DNA of 64,000 bases from Pararhizobium sp. IMCC3301. Its GTDB lineage: Bacteria > Pseudomonadota > Alphaproteobacteria > Rhizobiales > GCA-2746425. The position numbers were made by a program, and so were the translations under genes. The notes beneath the pieces were generated by a model. It saw only the letters and a list, made by a program, of their open reading frames with translations. It was not told the DNA's origin and did not search any database. The stretch lies in NCBI RefSeq assembly GCF_030758315.1, contig NZ_CP132336.1:806001-870000 (forward strand), given 5' to 3'. Shown piece after piece: positions 21,085 to 31,299 of the stretch. Positions within the stretch are counted from its first letter, which is position 1. Each line of letters starts with the position of its first letter.

Positions 21085-21318
21085 TCAGGCGTTTTCGACC
21101 ACGATCCAGGTTTTATCCTTCGAAATCGGTTTGGTTTCCTCAATGGACACCAGTTCTCCGACCTTGCGCTGATTGTTCTCATCATGCGCTTTATACTTTT
21201 TCGACCGGCGCACAGTCTTTTTCAAAAGCGGATGCGTAAAACGCCGTTCCACTTTCACCACGATTGTCTTGTCGCTCTTGTCGCTGACAACGACGCCCTG
21301 CAAAATACGTTTTGGCAT
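21085..21318 (-). CDS. rpsQ: 30S ribosomal protein S17
   Basis: A 77-residue S17, a primary binder of the 16S 5' domain. [21 protein letters not shown] and the [14 protein letters not shown] stretch are typical. It follows rpmC by 10 bp. Confidence 0.97.
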   Translation of the reverse strand: MPKRILQGVVVSDKSDKTIVVKVERRFTHPLLKKTVRRSKKYKAHDENNQRKVGELVSIEETKPISKDKTWIVVENA

Positions 21319-21328
21319 CGAGGCCTCC

Positions 21329-21532
21329 TTAGCCTGCCGCAGCAGCTGTGCGCTTTTGCACCGCTACTGTATTAATCCGCGCAATATCCCGACGTAACTG
21401 CCGAAATCGCGCTGTGTTCTCCAACTGACCCGTTGCACGCTGAAACCGCAGATTGAACTGCTCTTTTTTCAACTTAACCAGCTCGTCGTCGAGCTGATCA
21501 ACGGTCATCGTTGCCAAATCATCTGCCTTCAT
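21329..21532 (-). CDS. rpmC: 50S ribosomal protein L29
   Basis: A 67-residue two-helix protein at the tunnel exit, where trigger factor and SRP dock with L23. The [22 protein letters not shown] segment is the family core. Confidence 0.97.
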   Translation of the reverse strand: MKADDLATMTVDQLDDELVKLKKEQFNLRFQRATGQLENTARFRQLRRDIARINTVAVQKRTAAAAG

Positions 21533-21565
21533 GGCTCAAACCTTCACCAAATTCTCTAATCTCGG

Positions 21566-21979
21566 CTATTCGCCGATACGTTGCACAAAACGGGTCTTGA
21601 TCGGCAGTTTAGCTGCCGCCAAACGAAACGCTTCACGCGCAACTTCCGGGGTTACACCGTCAATCTCGAACATGATCCGGCCCGGTTTTACGCGAGCGGC
21701 CCAAAAGTCCGGCGAACCCTTACCTTTACCCATACGGACTTCGGTAGGCTTGCTGGAAACCGGGACATCCGGAAAAATACGGATCCAGACACGGCCTGCA
21801 CGCTTCATATGACGTGTCATCGCACGGCGAGCAGCTTCGATCTGTCGCGCTGTAATACGCTCTGGTTCCAATGCTTTCAAGCCAAAAGCACCAAAATTCA
21901 AATCTGTTCCGCCTTTGGCGATACCGTGAATACGGCCTTTATGCGCCTTGCGGAATTTTGTTCGCTTCGGTTGCAGCAT
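21566..21979 (-). CDS. rplP: 50S ribosomal protein L16
   Basis: A 137-residue L16 near the A site of the peptidyl-transferase centre. [16 protein letters not shown] at the start, [18 protein letters not shown] and [17 protein letters not shown] in the middle are diagnostic. Confidence 0.98.
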   Translation of the reverse strand: MLQPKRTKFRKAHKGRIHGIAKGGTDLNFGAFGLKALEPERITARQIEAARRAMTRHMKRAGRVWIRIFPDVPVSSKPTEVRMGKGKGSPDFWAARVKPGRIMFEIDGVTPEVAREAFRLAAAKLPIKTRFVQRIGE

Positions 21980-22023
21980 GGTTGCCTGCCCTCGTTCTTA
22001 TTTCTATGGCGTCCGCTCAGCGC

Positions 22024-22722
22024 TTAGGCTGCTGAACGACGACGATTTGCATCAGGACCTTCGCTCATACGGCGCTCGGATGCCATGGGATCGTGTTCCA
22101 TGATTTCGCCCTTGAAGACCCAAACCTTAATTCCAATGATACCGTAGGCCGTTGTGGCTTCGTAGGTGCCATAATCGATGTCAGCGCGCAAAGTGTGAAG
22201 CGGCACGCGACCTTCGCGATACCATTCGACCCGGGCAATCTCGGCACCGCCGAGGCGTCCGCCGCAATTGATCCGGATGCCTTCGGCACCCAGGCGCATG
22301 GCATTTTGAACCGCACGCTTCATCACCCGGCGGAACGATGCACGGCGCTCCAGCTGCTGAGCAATCGACTGGGCAATCAGATTGGCGTCGATTTCCGGCT
22401 TGCGCACTTCAACGATGTTGAGATGCACTTCGGATGTGGTCATCGAACCGATCTTCCTGCGAAGCTTCTCGATGTCCGCGCCCTTCTTGCCGATAACAAT
22501 GCCCGGACGGGCGCTGTAAATCGTGACACGGCATTTCTTGTGTGGGCGCTCGATGACGATCTTCGACACCGCTGCCTGTTTCAACTCGTCTTCCAGGAAT
22601 TTGCGGATGCGCATATCTTCATGCAGCAACACACCATATTCGCCGGTGTTGGCGAACCAGCGTGAATCCCAGGTGCGGTTGATACCGAGGCGCAGGCCGA
22701 TCGGGCTGACTTTATTTCCCAT
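22024..22722 (-). CDS. rpsC: 30S ribosomal protein S3
   Basis: A 232-residue S3 of the mRNA entry channel. The N-terminal KH domain includes [18 protein letters not shown] (here [11 protein letters not shown]), and the C-terminal domain has [30 protein letters not shown]. It overlaps rplV by one base (TAATG). Confidence 0.98.
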   Translation of the reverse strand: MGNKVSPIGLRLGINRTWDSRWFANTGEYGVLLHEDMRIRKFLEDELKQAAVSKIVIERPHKKCRVTIYSARPGIVIGKKGADIEKLRRKIGSMTTSEVHLNIVEVRKPEIDANLIAQSIAQQLERRASFRRVMKRAVQNAMRLGAEGIRINCGGRLGGAEIARVEWYREGRVPLHTLRADIDYGTYEATTAYGIIGIKVWVFKGEIMEHDPMASERRMSEGPDANRRRSAA

Positions 22723-23102
22723 TAAGCTGTCTCCTCAACTTCACGCACGACGATTGTCAGATTTGAAAATGGCTTTACAATGCGACCGACACGGCCACGT
22801 GCGCGAGGCTGCCAGCGCTTCATGACGATGCTCTTGCCGACATAGGCTTCTGCCACCACCAACGCATCAACATCCAGATCATGATTGTTTTCAGCGTTTG
22901 CAATTGCAGATTCCAGCCCGGCCTTGACACTGCTCGCGATACGACGGGGTGAGAAAGTCAGATCGGCCAGAGCCTTCTCAACTTTCTTGCCGCGGATCGT
23001 TGCAGCGACCAGGTTCAGTTTCTGAGGGCTGACGCGCAGATTGCGAACTACAGCTTTCGCCTCACTGTCCTTCAATACGCGTTCGCGTTTTGCCTTACCC
23101 AT
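22722..23102 (-). CDS. rplV: 50S ribosomal protein L22
   Basis: A 126-residue L22; its long hairpin lines the exit tunnel. [24 protein letters not shown] and the C-terminal [18 protein letters not shown] are typical. It lies 2 bp downstream of rpsS. Confidence 0.97.
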   Translation of the reverse strand: MGKAKRERVLKDSEAKAVVRNLRVSPQKLNLVAATIRGKKVEKALADLTFSPRRIASSVKAGLESAIANAENNHDLDVDALVVAEAYVGKSIVMKRWQPRARGRVGRIVKPFSNLTIVVREVEETA

Positions 23103-23104
23103 GG

Positions 23105-23383
23105 TTACTTCCTCTTCGCCTTCTTATCGGCGCCGTGACCGTAATAGGTGCGGGACGGAGCAAATTCGCCAAATTTATGGCCAATCATATCTTCCGAAAC
23201 CTGCACCGGAATGTGCTTATGACCGTTGTAAACGCCAAAGGTCAGACCAACGAACTGCGGCAAGACAGTGGAGCGACGGCTCCAGATCTTGATCACGTCA
23301 TTGCGACCGGAAGCCTGAGCTTTCTCGGCCTTTTTCAACATGTATCCGTCGACAAACGGACCTTTCCAAATAGAACGTGCCAC
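23105..23383 (-). CDS. rpsS: 30S ribosomal protein S19
   Basis: A 92-residue head protein. [18 protein letters not shown] at the start, [17 protein letters not shown] and [18 protein letters not shown] are near-invariant for S19. Confidence 0.98.
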   Translation of the reverse strand: MARSIWKGPFVDGYMLKKAEKAQASGRNDVIKIWSRRSTVLPQFVGLTFGVYNGHKHIPVQVSEDMIGHKFGEFAPSRTYYGHGADKKAKRK

Positions 23384-23392
23384 AATTAACCT

Positions 23393-24229
23393 CTAACGAC
23401 CTTTGCGCGCATGACGCGAGCGCAGAATGAATTTGTCAGTCGCTTTGTTGCGACGTGTCTTTTTGCCTTTTGTCGGCTTGCCCCATGGGGTTACCGGATG
23501 ACGGCCACCTGAGGTCCGGCCTTCACCACCACCATGCGGGTGATCAACCGGGTTCATGGCAACACCACGAACACTTGGACGGCGGCCCATCCAGCGCGAA
23601 CGTCCGGCTTTGCCAAGGCTGATATTGCTGTGATCCGGGTTTGAAACCGCACCGACAGAGGCAATACATGCAGCAGGAACGCGGCGCTGCTCGCCGGAAT
23701 TCAACCGGATAACCGCATAGTCGGAATCCCGGCCCACGAGTTGGGCGTAAGCACCGGCGGAGCGGGCAATCTGGCCGCCTTTGCCTGGCTTCATTTCCAC
23801 ATTGTGGATGATGGTCCCAACCGGCATCGCGCTCAATGGCATGGAGTTACCTGGTTTCACGTCAGCGCGTTCGCTGGCAATCACCTTGTCACCAACCTGC
23901 AGACGCTGCGGTGCCAGAATATAAGCCTGCTCGCCATCCGTATACTGGATCAGGGCGATAAAGGCGGTCCGGTTCGGATCATATTCCAAACGCTCGACCC
24001 TGGCTTCCACATTCAGCTTCGTGCGTTTGAAATCAATCACACGATAGGTCCGCTTATGCCCGCCGCCGCGACGGCGTGAGGTAATGCGGCCGCTATTGTT
24101 ACGACCACCGGACTTGGAAAGGCCCTCGGTCAGGCTCTTGACCGGTTTGCCCTTCCAAAGGCCGGACCGATCCACAATCACCAGCTGGCGCTGGCCCGGT
24201 GTATTCGGTTTGAACTTTTTCAATGCCAT
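23393..24229 (-). CDS. rplB: 50S ribosomal protein L2
   Basis: A 278-residue L2, needed for subunit association and peptidyl transfer. The functional loop around the conserved histidine is visible in [21 protein letters not shown], and the SH3-like core includes [15 protein letters not shown]. It lies 32 bp downstream of rplW. Confidence 0.98.
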   Translation of the reverse strand: MALKKFKPNTPGQRQLVIVDRSGLWKGKPVKSLTEGLSKSGGRNNSGRITSRRRGGGHKRTYRVIDFKRTKLNVEARVERLEYDPNRTAFIALIQYTDGEQAYILAPQRLQVGDKVIASERADVKPGNSMPLSAMPVGTIIHNVEMKPGKGGQIARSAGAYAQLVGRDSDYAVIRLNSGEQRRVPAACIASVGAVSNPDHSNISLGKAGRSRWMGRRPSVRGVAMNPVDHPHGGGEGRTSGGRHPVTPWGKPTKGKKTRRNKATDKFILRSRHARKGR

Positions 24230-24261
24230 TGTTCTTGCCTATTCCCTTGTCGCAACCCGGC

Positions 24262-24555
24262 CTAAAGGCCAGTTGTCACGTCGATGGTCTCACCGTCTTT
24301 CAACGTGACGATTGCTTTCTTCACGTCGGACTGGCGACCTTTGATACCGCGAAAGCGCTTTGTCTTACCCTTGCGTACAAGTGTATTGACGTGGTCGACC
24401 TTCACCCCAAAAAGCGTTTCAACCGCAGATTTGATTTCTGGCTTGGTTGCTGTCGGCGCCACATTGAAAACAACCTGATTATGCTCCGAAGCGTTGGTTG
24501 ATTTCTCGGTGATAACCGGGCTGACGATCACATCATATGCTGACAATTTGATCAT
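24262..24555 (-). CDS. rplW: 50S ribosomal protein L23
   Basis: A 97-residue L23 at the tunnel exit, docking site for trigger factor and [24 protein letters not shown] and the [14 protein letters not shown] stretch are typical. Its start overlaps rplD by four bases. Confidence 0.97.
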   Translation of the reverse strand: MIKLSAYDVIVSPVITEKSTNASEHNQVVFNVAPTATKPEIKSAVETLFGVKVDHVNTLVRKGKTKRFRGIKGRQSDVKKAIVTLKDGETIDVTTGL

Positions 24556-25172
24556 TTGAAACGCTCCTCAAGCGCGCCCAGAGCGGCTTTGGTCAAAACC
24601 AGAACATCGCGGCGCAGAATGTCATAAACATTGATGCCCTGAACCGGCAGCACATCAAGCTGAGCAATGTTACCGGCAGCGCGTGCGAAGTTTTCATTCA
24701 CCTCCGCGCCGTCAATCACCAGAGCGTTGCTGAGCCCAAGCTCTTTCAGTTTGGCGAGCAGGATCTTTGTTTTCGCATCTGACAGATTTGCATCTTCCAG
24801 AACGATCAACTCCGAAGCTTTCGCCTTGCTCGATAAAGCATGTTTCAGCGCCAGGGCCCTGACTTTCTTGGGAAGCGCCGTCGCATGGTCACGAACGACA
24901 GGACCGAAGGCCCGGCCACCACTGCGGAACTGAGGCGCTTTCTTATTGCCGTGACGAGCGCCGCCGGAGCCCTTCTGTTTGACAAATTTCTTTGTCGAAC
25001 CGGTCACGTCGGCGCGGTTTTTGACCGCATGTGTTCCGGCGCGGCGTTTGGCGAGCTGATAGCGGACCATGCGGTGCAGAATGTCGGCACGCGGCTCCAG
25101 GCCGAATACTTCATCTGCCACGGATACAGACCCTGCATCGGCGCCATCAAGTGTTTTAACAGCGAGTTTCAT
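24552..25172 (-). CDS. rplD: 50S ribosomal protein L4
   Basis: A 206-residue L4; its extended loop ([26 protein letters not shown]) reaches into the exit tunnel. In E. coli L4 represses the S10 operon; whether it does so here is not shown by the sequence. It overlaps rplC by one base and rplW by four. Confidence 0.97.
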   Translation of the reverse strand: MKLAVKTLDGADAGSVSVADEVFGLEPRADILHRMVRYQLAKRRAGTHAVKNRADVTGSTKKFVKQKGSGGARHGNKKAPQFRSGGRAFGPVVRDHATALPKKVRALALKHALSSKAKASELIVLEDANLSDAKTKILLAKLKELGLSNALVIDGAEVNENFARAAGNIAQLDVLPVQGINVYDILRRDVLVLTKAALGALEERFK

Positions 25173-25918
25173 TATTCTGCACTCTCTTCACTAGCTGGCG
25201 CTTCGGCAGGCGCTTCTTCAGCGGCAGGCGCGCCAGCGGATGCACGAATGGCAGCCGGAAACGGAGCCTCAGCAGGAAGACTGCGCTTTACAGCGTCAGA
25301 AATCATGATCCAACCACCCTTGGCACCAGGAACAGAGCCCTTCACCAGGATCAGTCCACGGTCGGCATCGGTCTTGACGACAACAAGGTTCTGGGTGGTC
25401 ACCCGTTCAGCACCCATATGGCCAGCCATCTTCTTGCCTTTGAAAACCTTGCCCGGATCCTGACACTGGCCGGTTGACCCGTGTGCGCGGTGGGAGACGG
25501 ACACGCCGTGAGAGGCACGCATGCCGCCAAAATTGTGGCGCTTTATCGCACCGGCAAAACCTTTACCGATGGAAGTCCCCACAACGTCCACATACTGACC
25601 GGAAACAAAATGATCAGCGGTGATTTCCGCACCGACATCGACCAGATTGTCTTCGCTGACGCGGAATTCGGCAACACGACGCTTCGGCTCAACCTTGGCA
25701 GCCGCGAAATGGCCACGCAGAGCTTTTGGCGTGTTTTTGACTTTACGGGTACCCACACCAAGCTGAAGGGCTGTGTAGCCATTCGACTCAGTCGTGCGTT
25801 GAGCTACCACCTGGCAATTGTCCAGTTTCAGGACCGTTACCGGGATGTGTTCACCTGCGTCACTATAGACACGGGTCATACCCACTTTTTGTGCGATTAC
25901 ACCAGAACGCCTGGTCAT
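25172..25918 (-). CDS. rplC: 50S ribosomal protein L3
   Basis: A 248-residue L3, an early assembly protein near the peptidyl-transferase centre. [17 protein letters not shown] at the start and the [23 protein letters not shown] segment (with the glutamine that is methylated in E. coli) are clear. The last 35 residues form an Ala/Glu/Pro-rich tail. Two ATG codons lie two codons apart; the second has a 7-base spacing from GGAGG and was chosen. Confidence 0.96.
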   Translation of the reverse strand: MTRRSGVIAQKVGMTRVYSDAGEHIPVTVLKLDNCQVVAQRTTESNGYTALQLGVGTRKVKNTPKALRGHFAAAKVEPKRRVAEFRVSEDNLVDVGAEITADHFVSGQYVDVVGTSIGKGFAGAIKRHNFGGMRASHGVSVSHRAHGSTGQCQDPGKVFKGKKMAGHMGAERVTTQNLVVVKTDADRGLILVKGSVPGAKGGWIMISDAVKRSLPAEAPFPAAIRASAGAPAAEEAPAEAPASEESAE

Positions 25919-25936
25919 CTTCATTCCTCCGCCGCT

Positions 25937-26245
25937 TTAAAGCTTGATCTCGACATCGACACCGGCCGCAAGGTCGAGCTTCATGAGCGCGTCCACTGTC
26001 TGCGGAGTAGGGTCGATAATGTCGAGAAGACGCTTATGTGTCCGAATTTCGAACTGTTCGCGACTTTTTTTGTCGATATGAGGTGAACGGTTCACCGTGA
26101 ATTTTTCTATGCGCGTCGGCAGTGGTACTGGCCCACGCACCTGAGCACCCGTGCGCTTGGCTGTGGAGACGATTTCTTTCGTCGACACGTCCAGCACGCG
26201 GTGGTCGAACGCCTTGAGGCGAATGCGGATGTTTTGACCGTTCAT
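25937..26245 (-). CDS. rpsJ: 30S ribosomal protein S10 (NusE)
   Basis: A 102-residue S10, a head protein that also acts with NusB and NusG in antitermination. [19 protein letters not shown] and [26 protein letters not shown] are family-typical. It is the first gene of the S10 cluster, 64 bp after tuf. Confidence 0.98.
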   Translation of the reverse strand: MNGQNIRIRLKAFDHRVLDVSTKEIVSTAKRTGAQVRGPVPLPTRIEKFTVNRSPHIDKKSREQFEIRTHKRLLDIIDPTPQTVDALMKLDLAAGVDVEIKL

Positions 26246-26261
26246 GGATCTGTCCTTTGAA

Positions 26262-26292
26262 GACCTGCCTCGACATGATTGCCAGGCAGGTC
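26262..26292 (-). other. Intercistronic hairpin between tuf and rpsJ
   Basis: A perfect 9-bp inverted repeat (GACCTGCCT with AGGCAGGTC, 13-base loop) fills most of the 64-bp gap between tuf and rpsJ. No U-run follows on the minus strand, so it is more likely an mRNA stabiliser or processing site than a terminator. Confidence 0.5.
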
Positions 26293-26309
26293 CGGATGGC
26301 TCTTAAGGG

Positions 26310-27485
26310 TTACTCGATGATGCTTGCGACGATGCCGGCCCCGACGGTACGTCCGCCTTCACGAATGGCAAAGCGCAGCCGCTCTTCCATGGCGATCGGA
26401 ACGATCAGTTCGACATCCATCTCGACATTATCACCCGGCATCACCATTTCCGTGCCTTCGGGAAGATGAACAATACCGGTCACATCCGTTGTCCGGAAGT
26501 AGAACTGGGGACGGTAATTGGTCAGGAATGGCGTATGACGCCCGCCCTCTTCCTTCGTCAGAATATAGGCTTCCGCCTTGAACTTGGTGTGGGGCTTCAC
26601 AGTACCCGGCTTGCACAGAACCTGGCCGCGCTCAACATCTTCACGCTGAACACCGCGCAGCAGTGCGCCGATATTGTCACCCGCCTGGCCGCTGTCCAGC
26701 AGCTTGCGGAACATCTCAACACCGGTACAGGTCGATTTCTGCGTATCGCGAATGCCGACAATCTCAATCTCGTCGCCAACCTTGATGACGCCACGCTCAA
26801 CACGACCGGTCACAACCGTACCGCGACCGGAAATCGAGAACACATCTTCGATCGGCATCAGGAACGCCTGGTCAATCGGACGCTCGGGCTGCGGAATATA
26901 CTCGTCAACCGTCTTCATCAGCGCGCGGATCGCTTCTTCACCGATCTTCTCATCACGGCCCTCAAGCGCCGCAAGCGCGGACCCCATCGTTACCGGAATA
27001 TCATCGCCAGGATACTCATAGGCTACCAGCAACTCGCGGATTTCCATCTCGACAAGCTCAAGCAGTTCCTCATCGTCAACCTGGTCAACCTTGTTCATGA
27101 AAACCACAAGCGAGGGAACACCAACCTGACGCGCCAGCAAAATGTGCTCGCGGGTCTGTGGCATCGGGCCATCAGTCGCGGACACAACCAGAATCGCACC
27201 ATCCATCTGAGCCGCACCGGTGATCATGTTCTTCACATAATCCGCGTGGCCCGGACAATCGACATGGGCGTAGTGGCGCGCATCCGTTTCATACTCAACG
27301 TGAGCAGTGGAAATCGTAATGCCGCGTGCCTTTTCTTCCGGTGCACCATCAATCTCGTCATAAGCCTTGAATTCACCAAAATATTTCGTAATCGCTGCCG
27401 TCAATGTCGTCTTGCCGTGGTCAACATGACCAATCGTGCCAATGTTCGCATGCGGCTTATTGCGTTTAAACTTTTCCTTGGCCAT
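26310..27485 (-). CDS. tuf: Elongation factor Tu, copy in the str cluster
   Basis: A 391-residue EF-Tu, the GTPase that delivers aminoacyl-tRNA to the ribosome. G1 is [11 protein letters not shown]3 is DCPGHADY and G4 is NKVD; the domain 2-3 region has the [18 protein letters not shown] segment. It encodes the same protein as the copy at 43455-44630; I count four silent nucleotide differences between them. It follows fusA by 70 bp, as in the standard rpsL-rpsG-fusA-tuf order. Confidence 0.98.
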   Translation of the reverse strand: MAKEKFKRNKPHANIGTIGHVDHGKTTLTAAITKYFGEFKAYDEIDGAPEEKARGITISTAHVEYETDARHYAHVDCPGHADYVKNMITGAAQMDGAILVVSATDGPMPQTREHILLARQVGVPSLVVFMNKVDQVDDEELLELVEMEIRELLVAYEYPGDDIPVTMGSALAALEGRDEKIGEEAIRALMKTVDEYIPQPERPIDQAFLMPIEDVFSISGRGTVVTGRVERGVIKVGDEIEIVGIRDTQKSTCTGVEMFRKLLDSGQAGDNIGALLRGVQREDVERGQVLCKPGTVKPHTKFKAEAYILTKEEGGRHTPFLTNYRPQFYFRTTDVTGIVHLPEGTEMVMPGDNVEMDVELIVPIAMEERLRFAIREGGRTVGAGIVASIIE

Positions 27486-27555
27486 CGGAACTTCTCCGTC
27501 TTTCGTGCCACCGCAGTGGCAACATCTGATCTTCGTTTATGTCAACCGCGTAGAT

Positions 27556-29628
27556 TTACGCGTATTTTTCCTGGACTTCTTTAGCGACCTGCTGAGGCAC
27601 CTGCTCGTAATGGTCAAACTGCATGGTGTATTGTGCCCGGCCCTGGCTCATAGAGCGCAGATTGTTCACATAACCAAACATGTTCGCCAGTGGCACCATG
27701 GCACCTATGACAGTCGCAATTCCGCGGCTCTCAGAGCCGGTAATCTGACCGCGCCGCGAATTCAGATCGCCAATGATATCGCCCATATAATCTTCCGGCG
27801 TAACCACTTCGACAGCCATGATCGGTTCCAGTAGAACCGCACCGGCCTTCTCGGCGCCTTCACGGAACGCAGCGCGGGCTGCAATCTCGAAGGCGAGAAC
27901 GCTGGAGTCAACATCATGGTAGGCGCCGTCAATCAGCGTTGCCTTGATATCAAGCATCGGGAACCCTGCAACAGGACCGGACGACATGACACTGCCAACA
28001 CCTTTTTCAACGCCGGGGATATATTCCTTCGGAATGTTTCCGCCGACAATCTTGCTTTCAAACACATAACCGGACCCGACTTCACCAGGCTCGAAAATGA
28101 TCTTGATGCGGGCAAACTGACCGGAACCACCAGACTGCTTCTTGTGGGTATAGTCGATTTCGGCCACACGAGTGATGGTTTCACGATAGGCAACCTGAGG
28201 CGCGCCGATATTCGCTTCAACCTTGAATTCACGCTTCATGCGGTCAACGATGATGTCGAGGTGCAATTCGCCCATACCGGCAATAATCGTCTGACCGGAT
28301 TCTTCGTCCAGCTTGACCCGGAAAGAAGGGTCTTCGGCAGCCAGACGATGCAGGGCAACGCCCATTTTCTCCTGATCAGCCTTTGTCTTCGGCTCAATCG
28401 CAATTTCGATAACAGGCTCGGGAAACTCCATCCGCTCCAGAATGGCGGGTTTCAGAGGATCACACAGCGTATCGCCGGTTGTCGTGTCCTTCAGACCAAC
28501 GATGGCAACAATATCACCGGCATAGGCTTCTTTGATCTCTTCGCGGGAATTGGAGTGCATCTGAACCATGCGGCCAACACGCTCGCGCTTGTCCTTGACT
28601 GAATTCAGCAGCGTTGTGCCGGTTTCCAGCTTGCCGGAATAAATCCGGCAGAAGGTCAGGGAACCGTATTGATCATCCATCAATTTGAATGCCAGCATCG
28701 ACAGTGGCGCGTCGTCACTTGCAGCACGGGTCAGTTCGCCATCGGTTTTCGGGTCGATACCCTTGATCGGAGGAACTTCTGTCGGGTTTGGAAGATAATC
28801 AACCACCGCATCAAGAAGAGGCTGCACGCCTTTGTTCTTGAATGCAGAACCGGCCAGGATCGGAACAAATGTATTGGAAATCGTTCCACGGCGGATCAGG
28901 CTCTTGAGGGTCGCAATGTCAGGCTCATTGCCTTCCAGATAGGCTTCCAGCGCATCTTCGTCGACTTCGACGGCCGCTTCAACCAGCTTCTCGCGATATT
29001 CTTCTGCGCGCTCCTGCAGATCAGCAGGAATATCAACATAGTTGAACTTCGCACCAAGATCTTCAGTTTCCCAGATGATGCCGCGCATTTCGACCAGATC
29101 AACCACACCGGCAAAATCATTTTCAGCGCCAATCGGCAGCTGGATCACCAGCGGGTTGGCACCAAGACGGGTACGCACCATGTCGACGGAGCGGTAGAAA
29201 TCCGCACCCAGCTTGTCCATCTTGTTGATGAACATCATCCGCGGCACTTTATATTTGTCGGCCTGGCGCCAGACAGTCTCGGTCTGCGGCTCAACGCCGG
29301 CATTGGCATCCAGCAGAGCAACAGCACCATCCAGTACCCGCAGGGAACGTTCAACTTCAATCGTGAAATCAACGTGACCTGGCGTGTCAATGATGTTCAG
29401 ACGTTTGTCTTTCCAGAACGTGGTCGTCGCAGCGGAAGTAATGGTGATCCCACGCTCCTGCTCCTGCGCCATCCAGTCCATTGTGGCAGCGCCGTCATGG
29501 ACTTCACCAATCTTGTGGCTTTTGCCGGAATAGAACAACACCCGCTCGGTGGTGGTTGTCTTGCCCGCGTCAATATGGGCCATAATGCCGAAATTGCGGT
29601 AGTCTTCGATTTTGTGACTGCGAGTCAT
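27556..29628 (-). CDS. fusA: Elongation factor G
   Basis: A 690-residue EF-G, the translocation GTPase. G1 is [14 protein letters not shown]3 is DTPGHVDF, G4 is NKMDK; five domains are expected from the length. The C-terminal region has [27 protein letters not shown]. It lies 20 bp downstream of rpsG. Confidence 0.98.
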   Translation of the reverse strand: MTRSHKIEDYRNFGIMAHIDAGKTTTTERVLFYSGKSHKIGEVHDGAATMDWMAQEQERGITITSAATTTFWKDKRLNIIDTPGHVDFTIEVERSLRVLDGAVALLDANAGVEPQTETVWRQADKYKVPRMMFINKMDKLGADFYRSVDMVRTRLGANPLVIQLPIGAENDFAGVVDLVEMRGIIWETEDLGAKFNYVDIPADLQERAEEYREKLVEAAVEVDEDALEAYLEGNEPDIATLKSLIRRGTISNTFVPILAGSAFKNKGVQPLLDAVVDYLPNPTEVPPIKGIDPKTDGELTRAASDDAPLSMLAFKLMDDQYGSLTFCRIYSGKLETGTTLLNSVKDKRERVGRMVQMHSNSREEIKEAYAGDIVAIVGLKDTTTGDTLCDPLKPAILERMEFPEPVIEIAIEPKTKADQEKMGVALHRLAAEDPSFRVKLDEESGQTIIAGMGELHLDIIVDRMKREFKVEANIGAPQVAYRETITRVAEIDYTHKKQSGGSGQFARIKIIFEPGEVGSGYVFESKIVGGNIPKEYIPGVEKGVGSVMSSGPVAGFPMLDIKATLIDGAYHDVDSSVLAFEIAARAAFREGAEKAGAVLLEPIMAVEVVTPEDYMGDIIGDLNSRRGQITGSESRGIATVIGAMVPLANMFGYVNNLRSMSQGRAQYTMQFDHYEQVPQQVAKEVQEKYA

Positions 29629-29648
29629 GGCTTATAGTCTCTCAAAAA

Positions 29649-30119
29649 TTACCAGCGATAATGCGAGAATGCTTTATTCGCGTCTGCCATTTTATGGGTG
29701 TCTTCGCGCTTCTTGACAGCAGAGCCGCGATTATTGGCAGCGTCCAGAAGTTCGCCCGACAGACGGTCAACCATGGTTGTTTCGTTGCGCTTGCGCGCTG
29801 CGATGATCAACCAGCGAATGGCCAGCGCCTGACGGCGCTCATTACGCACTTCGACCGGAACCTGGTAAGTCGCACCGCCCACACGGCGGGAGCGAACCTC
29901 GACCGAAGGCATGACGTTTTCAAGGGCCTGATGGAACAGAACAACCGGATCCTGGCTGGTCTTTGCACTCATGATATCCATGGCACCGTAAACGATATTT
30001 TCCGCGGCAGATTTTTTGCCATCCTTCATGACGCTGTTCATGAATTTGGAAACGATGATATCGCCAAATTTCGGATCAGGAATGATATCGCGTTTTTCAG
30101 CTCTGTGACGACGAGACAT
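29649..30119 (-). CDS. rpsG: 30S ribosomal protein S7
   Basis: A 156-residue S7, which starts assembly of the 30S head; in E. coli it also represses the str operon. [20 protein letters not shown], the [13 protein letters not shown] stretch and the C-terminal NKAFSHYRW are typical. Confidence 0.98.
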   Translation of the reverse strand: MSRRHRAEKRDIIPDPKFGDIIVSKFMNSVMKDGKKSAAENIVYGAMDIMSAKTSQDPVVLFHQALENVMPSVEVRSRRVGGATYQVPVEVRNERRQALAIRWLIIAARKRNETTMVDRLSGELLDAANNRGSAVKKREDTHKMADANKAFSHYRW

Positions 30120-30131
30120 GTCTATGCCCTC

Positions 30132-30503
30132 TTATTTCGGACGCTTAGCGCCATATTTGGAACGACGCTGCTTACGGTCTTTAACGCCCTGCGTATCCAG
30201 AACGCCGCGAATGACGTGGTAGCGCACACCCGGCAAATCCTTCACGCGGCCGCCACGGATCAGCACCACGGAGAATTCCTGAAGGTTGTGACCCTCACCT
30301 GGAATATATCCAATGACTTCAAAACCGTTGCGCAAGCGAATCTTGGCAACTTTACGCAAAGCCGAGTTCGGCTTTTTGGGAGTGGTTGTGTACACGCGAG
30401 TACATGAACCCTGTTTCTGAGGGTTTGCCTCAAGCGCTGGAACCTTGTTCCGCTTGACTGGCGCCTTGCGTGGCTTCCGGATCAACTGGTTAATCGTTGG
30501 CAT
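30132..30503 (-). CDS. rpsL: 30S ribosomal protein S12
   Basis: A 123-residue S12 of the decoding centre. The loops that carry streptomycin-resistance changes are of the sensitive type: [12 protein letters not shown] and [12 protein letters not shown]. The start at MPTINQL is the family start; a longer frame adds 13 unrelated residues. First gene of the str cluster, after a 413-bp leader. Confidence 0.98.
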   Translation of the reverse strand: MPTINQLIRKPRKAPVKRNKVPALEANPQKQGSCTRVYTTTPKKPNSALRKVAKIRLRNGFEVIGYIPGEGHNLQEFSVVLIRGGRVKDLPGVRYHVIRGVLDTQGVKDRKQRRSKYGAKRPK

Positions 30504-30916
30504 GCCGTCTCTCTCAGCCGGTGGGCTTAAAATCTCTAACAAATGACTGGATATCGAACCCGTTCACCGGCTTGCGTATAAGCATACGCAAAAGCCCCAC
30601 TCCATCGGCAAAGATGGGGGAGCCGGCTAACCAGAGGACCACAGCATAGCCGCGGTCATGAACCCGTATTTTCAGTCGCTTACATAAGACAGTGTTTGAA
30701 ACTTATATCTTTGGCGCGTCGCCGCAGAATGCCTGTTTCACGACCTGTCTTGTGATGGCGCGGAACATATGGCTATCCCCGTCACGCGTCAACCCTATAT
30801 TCATGACTTTTTTCAGGTCCCGCAATTGCCGCAGACATTGCTGAATCCTGCGCAAAACCTGATCAGGCTTTGCAATAATTGCGTCGCAGGAGTGTCCTTC
30901 GCCACAATTTCGAGAA
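30504..30916 (-). promoter_or_regulatory. rpsL upstream/leader region
   Basis: This 413-bp stretch upstream of rpsL has no supported gene. It holds a GCGTAT/ATACGC hairpin at 30574-30589 and, just before it in transcription, an imperfect CCATC/GATGG-centred hairpin (about 30594-30625) followed by CTTTTG, which could be an attenuator. A promoter for the str cluster should lie here, but I could not fix -35 and -10 boxes. One open frame on the minus strand (30703-31005) is treated as unproven. Confidence 0.4.
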
Positions 30917-31225
30917 TCAGTCCTCTTCTGTGCCTGAAGAGGCATAGATGATCGCTGCAACATCCCCGGCCAGCGCCCTCTCATAGGCTTCTTCGAGCTC
31001 TTCATCGATTATGGATTCGGCAACGGCGCCGCCTTTTTGCCAATCGATTCCCTGCCAGCCTTCCTGTTCCAGATACTCGGCTGCAACGGCAACCGCCTGC
31101 TCCAGATCTTCAGCCTGCAGAAAAACCTGAAAACCGTATTCCGGCTGGTCCCTGGGACCGGCTTCTCCGATGAGGGTCTGGTGAACACCGCCCTCGCCTA
31201 TCACAACATAAACTTCTTTAGCCAT
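30917..31225 (-). CDS. Small acidic protein of unknown function between rpoC and rpsL
   Basis: A 102-residue acidic protein that I do not recognise. It starts MAKEVYVVIGEGGVHQ, has a helical middle with EDLEQAVAVAAEYLEQEGW and an acidic end (EELEEAYERALAGD, then TEED). There are no cysteines, signal peptide or membrane segments, so it should be cytoplasmic. It begins 24 bases after the rpoC terminator hairpin and lies before the str cluster. Codon use looks like its neighbours. The place in the superoperon suggests a link to translation or transcription, but nothing in the sequence proves it. Confidence 0.65.
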   Translation of the reverse strand: MAKEVYVVIGEGGVHQTLIGEAGPRDQPEYGFQVFLQAEDLEQAVAVAAEYLEQEGWQGIDWQKGGAVAESIIDEELEEAYERALAGDVAAIIYASSGTEED

Positions 31226-31248
31226 GGTCTCTCACTTGCAAAAGCAAA

Positions 31249-31273
31249 GCCGCCGGGGTATGCGCCCGGCGGC
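31249..31273 (-). terminator. Terminator after rpoC
   Basis: On the minus strand a 9-bp GC-rich stem (GCCGCCGGG with CCCGGCGGC, 7-base loop) is followed by TTTGCTTTT. It lies 27 bp after the rpoC stop and separates the rpoBC unit from the acidic unknown and the str cluster. Confidence 0.75.
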
Positions 31274-31299
31274 TCTCAATGCGTTGGCAGTCTGGGGCC

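Noticed and set aside
26466-27584. 372-codon open frame opposite tuf, with an equal one opposite the second tuf
   Set aside because: Both are mirror frames of EF-Tu; they appear twice only because the genes are duplicated.
30703-31005. 100-codon frame on the minus strand between rpsL and the acidic unknown
   Set aside because: It starts inside the upstream gene in another frame, has no ribosome-binding site at its internal starts and no recognisable motif; left as unproven.
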